A stretch of DNA of 64,000 nucleotides from Membranipora membranacea (GCA_914767715.1 OU612066.1:37856283-37920282); one strand, 5' to 3'. Shown: positions 24,301-37,209, counted from the first letter of the stretch. Numbers and translations are program-made. The notes: generated by a model from the sequence alone, not told the origin.

Positions 24301-27300
24301 TAATGCTGTCGGAGTCACTGATATTATAGATATTAAGTTCTATGAAAACAGAGCTAATGGACAATCTCGGGGGTATGTAGTGAAATCTGCTGGGTGAATT
24401 AAAATTATAAAATAGGATATCTAATGCAGTTGCCTGTAGCAGTCCTTGTTTCAAAGTTGTTTTTACTATGTGAGGCTTTTTATGTACTTAAAACAGATCA
24501 CCGGTTCTTCTTTAATCCTTTCCTCTCGGAAGTGTTTGATTGTTGTTAGTTGTTGAATATTTCTATTAACCAAAGGCGTAATCGAATGTAGGATTACCCC
24601 ACAACTAATATAATGACTAAGTATTAATCTATTTACAGATTTTGTACAGTAGCAGTAGCATCACAAGAATCTATGAGTAAACTGATGGAAAAAATAAAGA
24701 CAGTTCAGATACACAACCAAACTCTGAATGTACATTACTGTAACAGATCTAATCTACTCATGTTAGATGCTGCCACGGGAGGCAACAGAGCAGGTTAGAT
24801 ACTACATACTGTCATATATAAACTAGATCATGGTTGACCTCAACTTGCAATGAGAACACGATTTCCCTTCTGATTTTCATTTCGCCCCCACTTAGGAGTA
24901 GCCGTCCACTTTCTTCCAGTTGCTCACTCATAATAAGCTGTTTTTGATTTGATTGTTGATAACAGAAGTTGAGCAGGAGAGAGATCGACAGTACCAGGCT
25001 CCTCCAGTACAGCCTGGGCCTCCCAGGTATCCACCTCGTCCAATGGCTCGTCCACCATTCCAACCCGCCCCAGGGGTGATGCCCGGACAGAGGCCTCCTA
25101 TGATGATGGGACCTCGTGGGCCGATGCCACCTCGGCCTGGGATGCTTGGAGGACCACCAATGGGACAAATGCAAAGACCTCCATTTGTAAGTTATTATTT
25201 CCAGGATATTCAACAAGAATAGGTAACTCCCAACATTCATCCACAAACGTAGAATGATATCACAGAGTAAGGATAAGCAGAGGGGACACTTCAATGATCG
25301 TTATAGTGCCTGCGGTTTTTATCCACTGGGGGAAATTCATCAATCTGGCCACCTGCCAAAAACTCATTATCTCTATATGTTATAATGGCATTTTTCTTGC
25401 AGACATCCCTACCTTTGATGGGCCATAATTCATTCTGTATTTATCCTAAAGACTGATTTCCAACTTTGCTGGAATGTCCAAGCTTCAAGCTATACACCAT
25501 ATTATTGTCATTTTTTGCTAGGATTCATAGGCTAAGAGTAATCCAGGTTTTTAAAATGAGTTTTATCATATAGATTTACATAGGGCTTAGGTCAATGCAC
25601 GGACATTTCCTAATTTTGATGACCAGCCGTCTATCAATTGTCACACGTAAATCTATATGACAAAACTCATTTTAAAAACCTGGATTACTCTTAGCCTATG
25701 AATCCTAGCAAAAAATGACAATAATATGGTGTATAGCTTGAAGCTTGGACATTCCAGCAAAGTTGGAAATCAGTCTTTAGGATAAATACAGAATGAATTA
25801 TGGCCCATCAAAGGTAGGGATGTCTGCAAGAAAAATGCCATTATAACATATAGAGATAATGAGTTTTTGGCAGGTGGCCAGATTGATGAATTTCCCCCAG
25901 TGGATAAAAACCGCAGGCACTATAACGATCATTGAAGTGTCCCCTCTGCTTATCCTTACTCTGTGATGATATATAGATTGTAGTAATTTAGGGCTACTGT
26001 GAGCCATGATTACATACGGTTACTAATTTTCTATATCCCTCAGCTCACTATAATACAATCCTGATAAAAGAAGATTTGCTTAGCCATTTATGTATTGTTT
26101 TGAGCTTGTATGGTGAATTATTATGATCATTTGTTACCACATTAGCTGACTTGTGCCTATTTTATTGTAGGGAGCACCAGGTATGGGCCCACGTGGACCT
26201 CCCGGTCATCCCGGACAGCCTGGTATGCTCTCACAACCACAGCCAGGAATGCCTGGTATGGCACCAGGTATGCACCCACAAGTAGGAGGGCCTCCCCGAG
26301 GTCCCCCACAACAAGGTCCCCCTCTCATGGGCGCTATGCCACAACCCGGTCAGCAGCCTCAGCCTGGCATGCCAGGTAAATCTACATGCATGACTGTATA
26401 TTGTATTCTATGATCATGAAATGCTAAGTGAAGAATTCTTTGATGATGTCAAACTACCCAACCGGTAAACAGTATCGGGATATAACTGCACATGATATAA
26501 AGGCCTCCACTAATCACAGTTTTTGATAGCAGTTGTATAACTATTTTTTCACTGTGCTAATGGGTGTGATGTTTAGTTTATAGTATATGTCTTCATCACA
26601 ATGGTTGCAACTGTATTGCTATTGATGACATTGATCATGTTTGGCAATTGCGTGTCAGTCAAACTTTCTCAGATCTTGAGCTGTGATACACATTTGATAC
26701 ATTTTTTCCGTACAGTCTAACATCTCCATCCTTGTGATATTCTCAGGATTTGGACAGCAGCAGCCCGGTATGGGAGGACCACAGTCTAACATGCAGCCAC
26801 AGCAGCAGCCCGGTATGCAGCCTCAGTCCCAGCCTGGTATGGCTCCTAATGGTATGATGGGTCAGCAGGGAGGTATGCCTCCTGTATCACAACCAGCAGC
26901 TCATGTCAACCCTGCATTCTTCCCTGGAGGACAACCACCACAGGTCAGACCTCCCTTACATCTTACTCTTCTATAACATCATGCTCTTCTATAGCATCAT
27001 ATAACTCTTATATTAGCATGGCTGTCTGGTGTATATCTGATGCTTTGTAAGAACGAAGACAGATAATTTATCTTCCATATGCCTTATGTAGGTTAGTAGG
27101 GCAGCCTGTTGATACCTGGCACATAGTGACCCTACTTTTATATAGTGTACCGTACCGCGATTCATAGCTACTGAGCTTTGTTAATCCCTCCTCCTCTATA
27201 TTCATCTGTTTGTATTATTGTTGACAGACCAATGATCCGTTCCGATCACAGGCTCCTATGATGATAGATCAGTTTGGTAGACCAGTAGATCAGAGTCAGG

Positions 27301-28925
27301 TTATACAGAACGCTCCAGGTGGTCAGCCCCCGTCTGGTATGGGACAACAGATGCCTCCGTCTGGTCACACACCGGACAGCTCAGTTCCTTCTCTATCTGA
27401 CGAGGAGTTCCAGGAAATACTCACCAGAAATAAATCTGTATCAAGTAGTGCAATATCTCGAGCTGTGCAGGACGCAAGCCAAGGTAATCAATAATCTGGT
27501 AGAGTCATTGATCAATGTTGTCGTTGGATGGAAATGTCAGGAATGTTGTACGTGAGAAATACTCTTTTTTGGTTTTGACAACCTATTTCTTCTATTTCAA
27601 CTAAATCCTCCTGTCGCAGTCTCTAAATCAATCAATGATAAATTCACCTCTTGATTTCAGTTCACCTGCCTCAGCAACAATACTACACCAAAAACCTGTG
27701 TCCGCGTGACAAGGTTATCTATGTTTGATCTTCAGCACACATATCAGCATTATGTTTGACAAAATTAAACTGTATTCTTGTATAACCCATTTTGGCTGGC
27801 TATGTAATCCCTATTTTTGTTCTCAAATTGCTAGTGGAGAAGGGTCATGGACCAGTTGTCTTAGTTCACATGTTTATTCTCTCGCACACACTGATGTCGC
27901 TATACTTGCTTGTAGGTGACTTTGCTAGTGCGATAGAGACACTCGTGACAGCTATATCTCTTATAAAGCAGTCTAAGATAGCAGCTGATGATCGGTGTAA
28001 GATACTGATAGCCTCTCTACAGGATACGAAGGCTGGTATAGAAGATAAATCATACGGGGGCGGATCGAGGTATGAGCCTTCATTGCTACCAATATATATA
28101 TATATACAGTTTCGTTATGTCTGAGGACAGCCTGTATGTATGCGTGTATTTCAGTATGTATGTAGGGTTCACTATAATTGACGTAGCCGTAGCATAACCA
28201 CTCAGCCAAATATAAAGTGAACCACTCCGTCCATGGTGAAATCCACCATATACTTTAGATTATTAAATATTAAATTATATATATATATATAAATTATTCA
28301 GCTATGACAGTGTCTGAGTGTTATGTTTAGATATGCGTCAGCGAGTGTTCGAGATCGACATGCAGCTTCATACTCACCTGAGCAGAGGTAACCTATATAA
28401 GCACTGCTGCTCTGTCGCTGTCTTATTACTGTTCTACTGTTTCTGTTATTTTGTTTGTCTGTATACTGCTAGAGAGACATCGGTTTTAAATTTTTAGTGG
28501 TTTATTCAAATTATTAATTAGTTCTCCCATCATCAATTATATTACATCCCTCAGATTTAGCGCCGTAAATAATATATTGTTGAATATAAAAAGGTGATTT
28601 AAAAATGTGCGTCAGTGTTATACAAGCCCTCTATACAAGCACTCTGACCAACTTTCAATCGCAAACTTACCAGGTTTAAGTTACTAACTTATGCAAGCTA
28701 GTATTTGAATATTCATGTATCCTGTTTCACAGCTCGAGGGATCGTCGACGCGAGAGATCACGAAGTCGAGACAGGGAGAGAAGGAGAGAGAGATCGAGGA
28801 GTAGAGAGAGAGATAGGAGGGACCCGAGAGACTACAGGGAGCGTAGTAGGGAGAGAGAAAGGGGCGGAGAGAGCCGAGGGGGTGGCTACTATCCCTCTGA
28901 CAGTCGAAGAGATCGATACTACTGA
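21396..28925 (+). CDS. CPSF6: cleavage and polyadenylation specificity factor subunit 6-like (623 aa)
   Basis: Twelve exons: 21396-21452, 22719-22847, 23613-23756, 24269-24372, 24639-24793, 24966-25186, 26171-26375, 26747-26943, 27228-27483, 27916-28069, 28331-28387, 28733-28925 (TGA). They sum to 1872 bp with all phases consistent. CPSF6 is the 68-kDa partner of NUDT21 in cleavage factor Im, which binds UGUA sites and helps choose poly(A) sites in the nucleus. The acidic N terminus (residues 1-90) precedes one RRM at about 99-190, with RNP2-like VYISNL, the motif ENRANGQSRGF and the usual LTWW turn. A Pro/Gly/Met/Gln-rich region spans about 200-430. Then come the conserved SDEEFQEIL segment and the block AIETLVTAISLIKQSK. 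An RS-type Arg/Ser/Glu tail fills about 560-623 and ends RRDRYY. Introns 1 and 6 carry large hairpin elements. CPSF7 is the close alternative, but tail and block order fit CPSF6. Confidence 0.95.
21605..22332. mobile_element. 728-bp hairpin element with 8-bp target duplication (CPSF6 intron 1)
   Basis: Two arms of about 330 bp are inverted copies, starting CATGGGCCCCTGGGACTT and meeting at a loop near 21941-21990. CTAGTACC occurs directly before (21597-21604) and after (22333-22340). An 8-bp duplication and CA-initial ends suggest a hAT-type non-autonomous element. ORFs across it are shadows of the arms, with no transposase. Confidence 0.85.
22501..22529. repeat. CT dinucleotide microsatellite
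   Basis: A run of CT repeats in CPSF6 intron 1, just downstream of the hairpin element. Confidence 0.8.
25261..25965. mobile_element. 705-bp hairpin element with 7-bp target duplication (CPSF6 intron 6)
   Basis: Arms of about 315 bp are nearly identical inverted copies, with ends CACAGAGTAAGG. They are joined by a loop of about 65 bp near 25575-25640. ATGATAT flanks both sides (25254-25260 and 25966-25972). No coding capacity. The near-perfect arms suggest a recent insertion or ongoing arm-to-arm correction. Confidence 0.85.
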
Positions 28926-31434
28926 TTCTGTACATTTGTCACACTATATTATGGTTAAGGTATGTCATATAGGTTTGTGATGTTATATGTAACTTACATG
29001 TAAGGTGAGAGGTAGGTGAAAGTTTGCTAATTACTTTTAGTCCTTACTGTCTATCCATGAAAGGCTGAAAGGATCAGCTGCTGTTTTGGCTTCCGCGTTG
29101 AGATCAGACTGAAAGCAACTTTCCATTTTGAGTTACTCAAATCATGTCACTCCAGGTGATAAAAGACACGGAAGCCTAAATAGTACTGTGTGCCCATGAA
29201 CCTTGTGAATATACCCTATACACAGAAAGTTCACTGGCAAAGTGTTTCGCACTCACTTGATTTTCATACTTAGAACTACTTTGGCTCCATGTTTTATTAA
29301 ATTGAGGAAGTGCAATATGCCTGCTGTGTATAGGGTATCTTGTCTCTTTGAGGGTAAGTCTGAGTTACTCAGCCTGATTGTTTGTGAAGCAGGAAACCGG
29401 AGCCAATAATATTTGGTATTCTAAATATCATTTTAGCAGTTTAGGTTTATGAGTTTTGGTTACTTGGGTCAAAGTAGGGGCAACTCCTAATAATAACAGA
29501 TTCGGTAATATTGGTAACATTATTCCTCAATTTAATAACAATTACAAGTCCGGCAGATGCAAATTTAAAGCCTAGCTAGCTCAGTTATAGAAAGTATGCT
29601 AGATAAGTAATGTTGAGGGAGAAGATGCTGACATGTGATATTTTACTTTTCCAGTGACCCAAACTTAGCCTGGTTGAGTTAAAACTATCTATCTGTAAGT
29701 GGTGGACTACCCGAGTGGCTGCCATCCATAAAACAACTCAACTTGTCTCATCGCCAAAATTCCACCATCAGTCCGACTCCGGATTATAGCTAGTCCCTAG
29801 ATACTCGTTTTTATCTGCTTTAATTTTACGTGAATTTTCAGCCTTTTTCAGTGAATATGGCAATTTTTATGCCTCCTCTCTCAATGGATCTCATTTTGCA
29901 TGTTTTTATTTGTTCCATCATTCATTATGTCATACATTATGTCATACCCCCTTTCATTCCGATTTGCCATTCATAAGTATGTATGTTCTACCAATATGAT
30001 AGCGGAGGTCTATAGAATTATCATCCATGTTGTTAGCGGAAACTTGACACAGACCTTTGCCATATTAACACAAAAGACTGCACTTGTTTAAACAATATTG
30101 TTCTTACCCTTTCTATTTTTTTGGCAAAGTTATGTCCGGTTTCCAGCACTCAAGAGTGGTTGATATTAGTCTTGAACATAATCTTGATGCTGTTGTTAAG
30201 TAGATGGCCATGCTGACATGTTTTTACTCATTTTACATTTGGGATTTGAAGTAATAAGGGTTTTGAATGTGTAGGAACCAAGTTTTGTTTCAATTCACCT
30301 TAGTGCTATTTCTTAGGTGCTCATAATGTTCACAACAATCAACTACGCATACAATATCACTATACTGACAAATTACATATTTTTTACAATTTAGTCTGGG
30401 TTTGGGTGCTGCAGTTATAGCTGTGATTATTGTATATATATATTGATATATGCCATGCTATTATGCCATGATAACTAATCGCGTGTTAGTGCCCGAATAG
30501 GTCATGTGTTTGTTTTAATATTGGTTTGGGATAAAGTAACATACTTTTTCACCAAAAGCAGGTTGCATGTCACATCATATAAGACTGATAGTTGTGTAGC
30601 TTAATTTTAAAACAATTATCTATAGAGATGAGTGTTGGTGATATTAAAGGAAACAATCACAGATGTATGTTGGTGCTTTCCACAGCCTTTGATCAGTTTG
30701 TGATATTATTGTTAACATAGCCAAATAATTTCAATCATGGCTTATATCGCTTAAAAATGGTAGCAGACACTTTTTTCTTTAAAAGGTTTCAACCACTTTT
30801 ATACAAATGGCAAAGAGCCCAGTTGCAGTTGATATGACCTAGAGCATATCTTGAGTGTGTTGATAAGAAGTTTTGCTTTTGTTTTTCCTTGAGATTTTAA
30901 TTAACATTACACCTTTTTTCAATTTTACATAAGATCTCATTTTTCTCAGCTATGATGCTTTCATATTCAGCCTTACCGTTTCATGTTTTACAGCAATAAA
31001 AAGGTCGATCTTAGGGATTGTCCTCCATCAATGGTTGGAGGACAACTCCCACTAACATTTTGAGATTTATTTCCTGTTTACACACCAAGACTAGTGATGT
31101 TTTTGTTAAGATGATCTTAGCTATTGAGATTTGGGTTTGTCTTCTGAAATCTACCAGAAAACTTTGTAAAGGCTAGTCTTGGTGGACTGTTCTCTCATTT
31201 GTTAATTCTACCTGTTATTCTCTTTTACAGATATTCTCAGAAGTCGCTCCCATGACTAAGGAATATGTTCCTGGTAACTGTGTGGTAATATCTCACTGTA
31301 TATTTAAGCATCGGACTATATATATTGAATGTTTTAAATGCAATATCACATGTTTGCTGCAACTTCTTATTTTTAAATAAAAACTTTACTTGTATATAAT
31401 GAACCACATCGTTTCTTTTTCTTTATTCATCTTA
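28926..31434. other. CPSF6 3' UTR and downstream region
   Basis: No further coding exon was found. A good donor (AAG then GTATGTC) at about 28959 and an acceptor (CTCTTTTACAG) at about 31230 could define a 3' UTR intron of about 2.3 kb; otherwise the UTR is long and unspliced. The first clear poly(A) signal after the acceptor is at 31376. Confidence 0.5.
31376..31381 (+). terminator. candidate CPSF6 poly(A) signal
   Basis: AATAAA followed by a T-rich stretch. It lies about 55 bp from the oppositely oriented signal of the convergent PRPP synthetase gene. Confidence 0.5.
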
Positions 31435-31440
31435 TTTATT
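31435..31440 (-). terminator. candidate PRPP synthetase poly(A) signal
   Basis: Minus-strand AATAAA about 350 bp past the stop codon; a second one lies near 31422. Confidence 0.5.
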
Positions 31441-31787
31441 GTTACCATACAATAATATCTGCAATAAACTGTTGTGTACATAAATAAAAAGCTCATTATT
31501 ATACACTTATATCAAGTGATGGAATGCCCATAACGAAACAAATTTTAATTAAGATGGAGCCCATAGAAAGATTAACTTGGACGGAGAAAAATATTCAGAC
31601 ATGATACAATGTTCCAAGCTTACCATACATATTGTATACAAGCTACAGGCACTGAGTGCGTATGCTAGAGCTGTTGGAATATGCCTTGCAATTTGCAGTA
31701 TGCAATAAGAAGCGTAGATAGTACCCGTGGACATATTTGAATGGCAATGACAATATTGATCGACAGTTAAATGTAAAGCTCTGCTAT

Positions 31788-34700
31788 TTAGATAGATGGA
31801 ATGAGATCATAACCCAGAAGTCTGTCAGCGATTACATCACACAATGACAGCAGCTGGAATGGTGGATGTTTACAAATATCAATACTGTGAGGTATGGAGT
31901 CTGTGATCCAGAAATGATCGAACTTCACCTCTGGGTCTGACTCGAGAGTAAACTTCTGCCATGACTTGTTTGGGAAAACTCCATGAGTCACGTAACAGCT
32001 AATCTTAGTGGCTCCCTTAGCTAAACACGCCTATAATCATACCAAAATCCCTACATTATAGCGGAGGCTTGAACTCTGCTTATGTGGCGCAAATGAGCTT
32101 CACAAATTATTTGGAGTTGCGCCACCCGCTTTAATGAGGGTACAATAATGAGAAAACCGATTTCAATTATTATTGTCAAACAATCCATACGAAACTTATT
32201 AAGAAAAACATTGTCCTTACCAATAATTCCTCGATTCAAAAAAACTTACAGATAATGAATTTCAGAACTGGAATGAAGTGGACAATGATATAATAACAGA
32301 CCTTAGCGCATTGTATTAGAGTCCCTCCAGTCTGAACCAAATCATCGACTATCACTATATGCTGTCCATCTGGGTCTCCTACAGGTGCATAATTATTAAA
32401 CATATCCATGATTACTTGTAGAATGGGCAATGTCAATGATTTAAAATGCAAAGGGTGAATATTGAAGACCAACGAACGCCAAGGCTAGTGTTACTGCAGT
32501 TTGATTTCAACTAACAATTGAAAGCAATTACATACAATTAGGAACACTTACCATCTTTGACTACCACTATTCGTTGGTCACCATTTCTCACTTTGGCACA
32601 AGTGATAGTCTTATATTCAGAGAACATGTCTCCGAACCGCTTAGTAGCTCCATCGTCGGGGAATACTATACTGATATTTGAGATGTCAGAGAACGATGTC
32701 TTTAATTGTCTGAGAAGAAGTGGAATAGCTGTCTCCAGTCTAAAACAACAACAATGTCATTACTTATATTGTTGCACATTTTATTCACATGACAGTACTG
32801 TCACGTTTCCATTGTCCTCCATTATAAAACTCTACTTCCTGTTCAAGTATTCTTTACAAAGCAGGATTTTACATAGTTCAAGCTCTTAATTGGGATTGTA
32901 TTGTCAGTCACCACAGGAAGAGAAGAAGGTGGTAGTCAATAAAATTCCACTATCACCATCTATCTGATGAAGCCTATGCACTCCGATAATATTTGCTCAC
33001 GCTTTGCGCATATAAGCTTGGTGAAGAATTGCCTTCTTGTTATTCTGTGAGAAGGTATAGATTACCTTGGTATAACATGATCAGAGAAGTAAAACCTCTC
33101 CTGTAGAGCGTGAATATCAAACAGCATGATCTGTGTCGGTCCTCGAGCTGTAAGCGGTATATTAGATAGCAATGTTGCTAGGGTCTACAAAATATGAGAG
33201 ACAGGTAGAGAATAATGGACCTATACGTATGAGGTGGCTACTGAAGTTCATCAAAGTTCAATCGTCCTCAAAATCAATTAATTGAACACAAGGGTATATT
33301 TAATATTCTATGAACCTAAGAAATGTTTGGATTTCGAACAATTTTATAAATTCTTAAATTTCAATAAAGACACTTGAGGACCCTAGTGTGGGGTAGGTCT
33401 TGAATTTAATAGCATGTTGAGTGTTGCTTTTAGAGATTGTGAGTGGATGACACTAATGTGGCCGTAGTCCTGGCTCGTCACAATACTAATACTCTACACA
33501 GAGAACGTCACAAATTCTTTGATGGTTTGTTGGGGAGCACCAGAGCTAAAAAATTGGCAGGCAATCAGAGATCCCCGGTGCAGGTGTTCTAGCTATTTCG
33601 ATAATAAACATTCCTGTCCCTATCAGGGTTCCTTAAAATTTAAATCTTGAGCACTATGATAATAATAACAATACTTTAGCTGTAGCGATTTGTCCCTCTC
33701 TATCTACTCTCTCCATAGTGCCAGTCGGGAAGTAAGGTAGTATGAATATTACAGACCTGGCTAAGTACCGAGGGATAGCGTATATCACAGATAGCTGCTC
33801 GAATATCGCATCAGGTGTGTGAAAACTCCCTATGAATATCACTGTAAACAAAAGCAAAATGCTATTTCTTTACAGTTGAGTTGTTTCTCATGAGAACATT
33901 TAAATTTTATTACGACCACATCCCCAGATCACTGATCAGGCTCATGGTTTTCGTAGTGTACAAGTACGGACAGCCCACCACACCTGATTGGTCAGTCAAA
34001 TATAATCAATACACAAATAAGTAGTTATTTTGGAGCTTCACAAAAATCACAATGATGAAATTTCTGATTTATTTTATAACATACTTACCATCTCTACCTG
34101 CCAGGTCCTTTACATTATCGATGAACAGTTTGGGAAATCCGTCAGCAAAGTGATCCCATTTAATATCCTCCTTCAGTATCACTTTACGAGCGGTGGGAGG
34201 CGCATATAACGACCCGATGCCAGCTGTGGTCTTAGACTACAGAATAGAATATAAATATACTCATCATTTAACCTATCACTGGAAGTTCTGAACAGGTTAT
34301 TTACTAATAACAAACATGGGTCAAATGAATTATCAAAAGTTAACTCATATCATATATATATAAATACATTAAAAATACTTGACTTATGGGTAAGACACAA
34401 TGTAATTAATGTGCCCGACAACCTTTCTCACATTTTATGTATGTATATATATTGTATCAATAACTTATGATAAAATCATCATTTTGTGATATCAGATGGG
34501 CAGGAAGTGGTTAGGGTATGGAAACTCACCCCGTCATCAGTCTCAAGGGCATTCCGTGCACTCTACAGAACAAGTTAAGGATACCAGGTTATCTCAGTAT
34601 ATAATGAGGTCAGTATAAGCTCAGTACCACACCAGCACCACACGGGGCGGGTGGTTAGAGCGCATCTTCTTACCAGTAAAATCAAGTAATTATCTAATTA

Positions 34701-37044
34701 ATCTCTATATAGGATTATTTTTGTTACTGACATCTCAAATCACAAAACGGATTTTGACAAAATCAGTCCCAAGTGAATACGCTAAGATCATTAATAGCTG
34801 TTCATTTAAGGCAATCTAATTTTCCAGAGGTTATTATGAGTACAACAACCTTTCACAAGGACTCTTAGCAAGGATAGAGTGTTGGTGAGTACACATAATA
34901 GGTATGGGAACTAAAAGCACACAAATACAAATCCAGATGTGTTGAATTGTCCACAAAGCAGAAATAATTGTTTGGGTTATTATAAACAACTTTACAAACG
35001 CCACACATGGGAAACCTGAAATGAGAAGCTGCTTAGTAATTTGTAAGTTCATATGTTATCGAATCGTATGTCAGCCACTATGGTGGTTTTGTGCGAATTA
35101 ATGCATAAGGGAGAGCAGGGCAGCACTAAAAGACAGAGTCACATTGTAAAACTCAGATATTACCCACAACCAACAACACAGATAAATGATAGTCGACATA
35201 TTGTTGGGTTACACTCGTGGAATTTATACCTCAATAACTTCACTATCAAACAGTCTGTAACTCTATAAATCATACAAATCTACTAAAGAGGTGATAGAAG
35301 GTGATCAGTGATCTCATTTCTACTGCTTGAGTTCCCAAGCAGTTTTGATTGGGGGGAGCATCATTTGACCTCTCTATCAAAACCACTTGGGCTATCAAGC
35401 TTTTTGATGGCAAGCCTATGCATACCTCATCACGCATGTACATCAAGTCAAGCTGAAAGATAATATGTTAGTTTAATACTGAGACAGTGCGATAAAAAAT
35501 GACGAGGGGCGTCAAACAGATAGATTACCACTAGTTATAACAAAGCTTCTTCCATCTCAAAGGATGACATTTTATCATTCTATCACTATCATATGTTCTT
35601 TACATCACAAAGTCTGTGTGTAATCCAAACCATGACACACCATCTCTATGTAAATGTTTATATGGAGCAAAAGAGGTCATATTGATTTGGAATTCTCGGT
35701 ACTCACTCTAGTTAATTCTGAGCAGGAAAACATACAGAGAATAACTCACATGTCTGGGAGTTATTGGCTGGATGTCTGCCTTAGAAGAGGCTAGTTGACT
35801 GTCAAATCCTCCAGGCTCAGAGCATATCTTGACTATGGAACTTGCCAAGTTTTGCATTGAAGGATGTGCGTACATCAATACTGTCGTCCTAGAGGCCTGA
35901 ATCCCTACCACAGCCATCTGTAATATATCTGAAAACGCAGTCTTTTATCTATTTCTCTTGTTTTCAGAAATCATTGCTTCAGAAATAATGCTGCCATTCT
36001 TTAAGACTACCTTATATTTACATATAAATGACATGGATAATTATGCAATAGACGAGAGAAGCACCACACACCCTCATTAGATTGTCATACCTCTCCTCCC
36101 AACAATAATAACATGCTTCCACATATGGTCACAAAAAAACAAATACACATTCACACTCTCCCTTGTATGTGTGTAGAACCAATGATTACCAGCACCACAA
36201 GCACACTCCTCACTATTAGCCCCTGTTATTCCCTTAGGCCGATCAAACGCTCTAGCTGAAATAAAATTTCTCCGCAATGAACTGGACATAAATTCTCTTA
36301 GAACATTATTCGACAGTTTTGTGTTGCATAACTTGTTCACACTAGTATGCTGCTGTGAGTACTTAGTTGTCGTGGATTGGGTACATACATGGGTTAGAGA
36401 AGTGCCAGCTTGCTGAACAGGCATTCAAACAGAACAGAAGTAGTGCTTACAGTTGTATTTGTTGGTTGTTGTTTGAAAGTGAAGGTATGCATTGCATGGT
36501 TGAGATCAAATGACTGTGTGAGGTATGCATGAACAGTTTAGTAGGAGTAGTAGTCTAAGTCACCTAAGGGGGCTGGTCAAACATGACCAGAGATCCAGAT
36601 TTTGGAGTGGGCCTGTGGGTGTGAGACATACTAGTGTACTAGACTAGTAGGTAGAGAAGTAAGTTAGTAATGAGTAGAAGATGATTGATTGATAATGAAT
36701 CCCCTGTAGATCATGTTCAAAACAATGATGATGAATAATGAGATTCAGTCTGCATATTGCAGAGCTCAGTCAGGTACTCACCTTTTTTTAGTTGCCCTGT
36801 GAGATATCCCTGAGTGAGGCTGATGGTCTATCCGGCTTACCAACGCTGAGCAGTGAATTGTAATGGGGCTTGCACTGCCTGCAGTTTTCCTGGGAATTCC
36901 AATACAAGTTAGTGCAAAAATATTAAACACAGGTAAATATTCTATAATGAAATCTGAATGCATTCTTAATACCTGCAGTTTGTTTGTGACCTTAAACTTT
37001 CCCGCCAATGATGTCATAGTAGAATTTTCAGATAAGGTAGTCAT
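31788..37044 (-). CDS. class II (plant-type) ribose-phosphate pyrophosphokinase
   Basis: Makes PRPP from ribose 5-phosphate and a nucleotide triphosphate, feeding nucleotide synthesis. Firm exons, 5' to 3': 35928-35750, 35452-35426, 34562-34530, 34236-34089, 33841-33675, 33184-33066, 32739-32552, 32378-32302, 32030-31788; all phases agree. Diagnostic motifs match plant PRS3/PRS4 rather than the usual animal PRPS1: [55 protein letters not shown], the PRPP-binding loop [25 protein letters not shown] and FWITDS. From the internal ATG at 35917 the protein is 389 residues, longer than plant PRS4 as I recall it (roughly 340). Two exons, 37044-36973 and 36889-36841, give an upstream start (MTTLSEN) in correct phase. 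A 219-bp exon at 36408-36190 could be included in frame. A lineage-specific insert before the DHFADGF motif is coded partly by exons of 27 and 33 bp. The core is certain; the N terminus is not. Confidence 0.87.
36190..36408 (-). other. possible in-frame cassette exon of the PRPP synthetase gene
   Basis: Bounded by acceptor CAGCAAG and donor G/GTAATC, 219 bp long and open in the phase that joins both neighbours. It encodes a Ser/Thr-rich stretch, then [15 protein letters not shown], which resembles a mitochondrial presequence if an internal Met were used. Weak acceptor; no homologue recognised. Confidence 0.35.
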
Positions 37045-37132
37045 CTGCCCCCAAAAGAGGGAAATACAACTTCAATCATGTAACTGAAACTATTGTATGA
37101 TGCTTTATGCTTATTATAACCCCCGGTCCCTC

Positions 37133-37209
37133 ACTAGCCAATATGTTGGGGCTGATTGGTGGATGGGAAGAAGAACCAACCCACCAATCAGAGCCAACAC
37201 ACTGGCTAG
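37133..37209. mobile_element. small palindromic repeat, copy 2
   Basis: Arms CTAGCCAATATGTTGGGGCT and the inverse of CTAGCCAGTGTGTTGGCTCT match the arms of the repeat at 15909-15991. It lies about 90 bp upstream of the likely PRPP synthetase start and brings CCAAT and ATTGG motifs into that region. Confidence 0.6.

Noticed and set aside
24812-25294. Minus-strand ORF of 160 codons
   Set aside because: Antisense shadow of the Pro-rich CPSF6 exon and part of the adjacent hairpin element.
34630-34670. tRNA-like A box (GGTGGTTAGAGCGC)
   Set aside because: No T arm, B box or acceptor pairing follows, so it is at most a fragment.
36863-37087. Plus-strand ORF starting [17 protein letters not shown], signal-peptide-like
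   Set aside because: It is the complement of two well-bounded minus-strand exons that fit the PRPP synthetase gene in phase. No downstream plus-strand exon was found.
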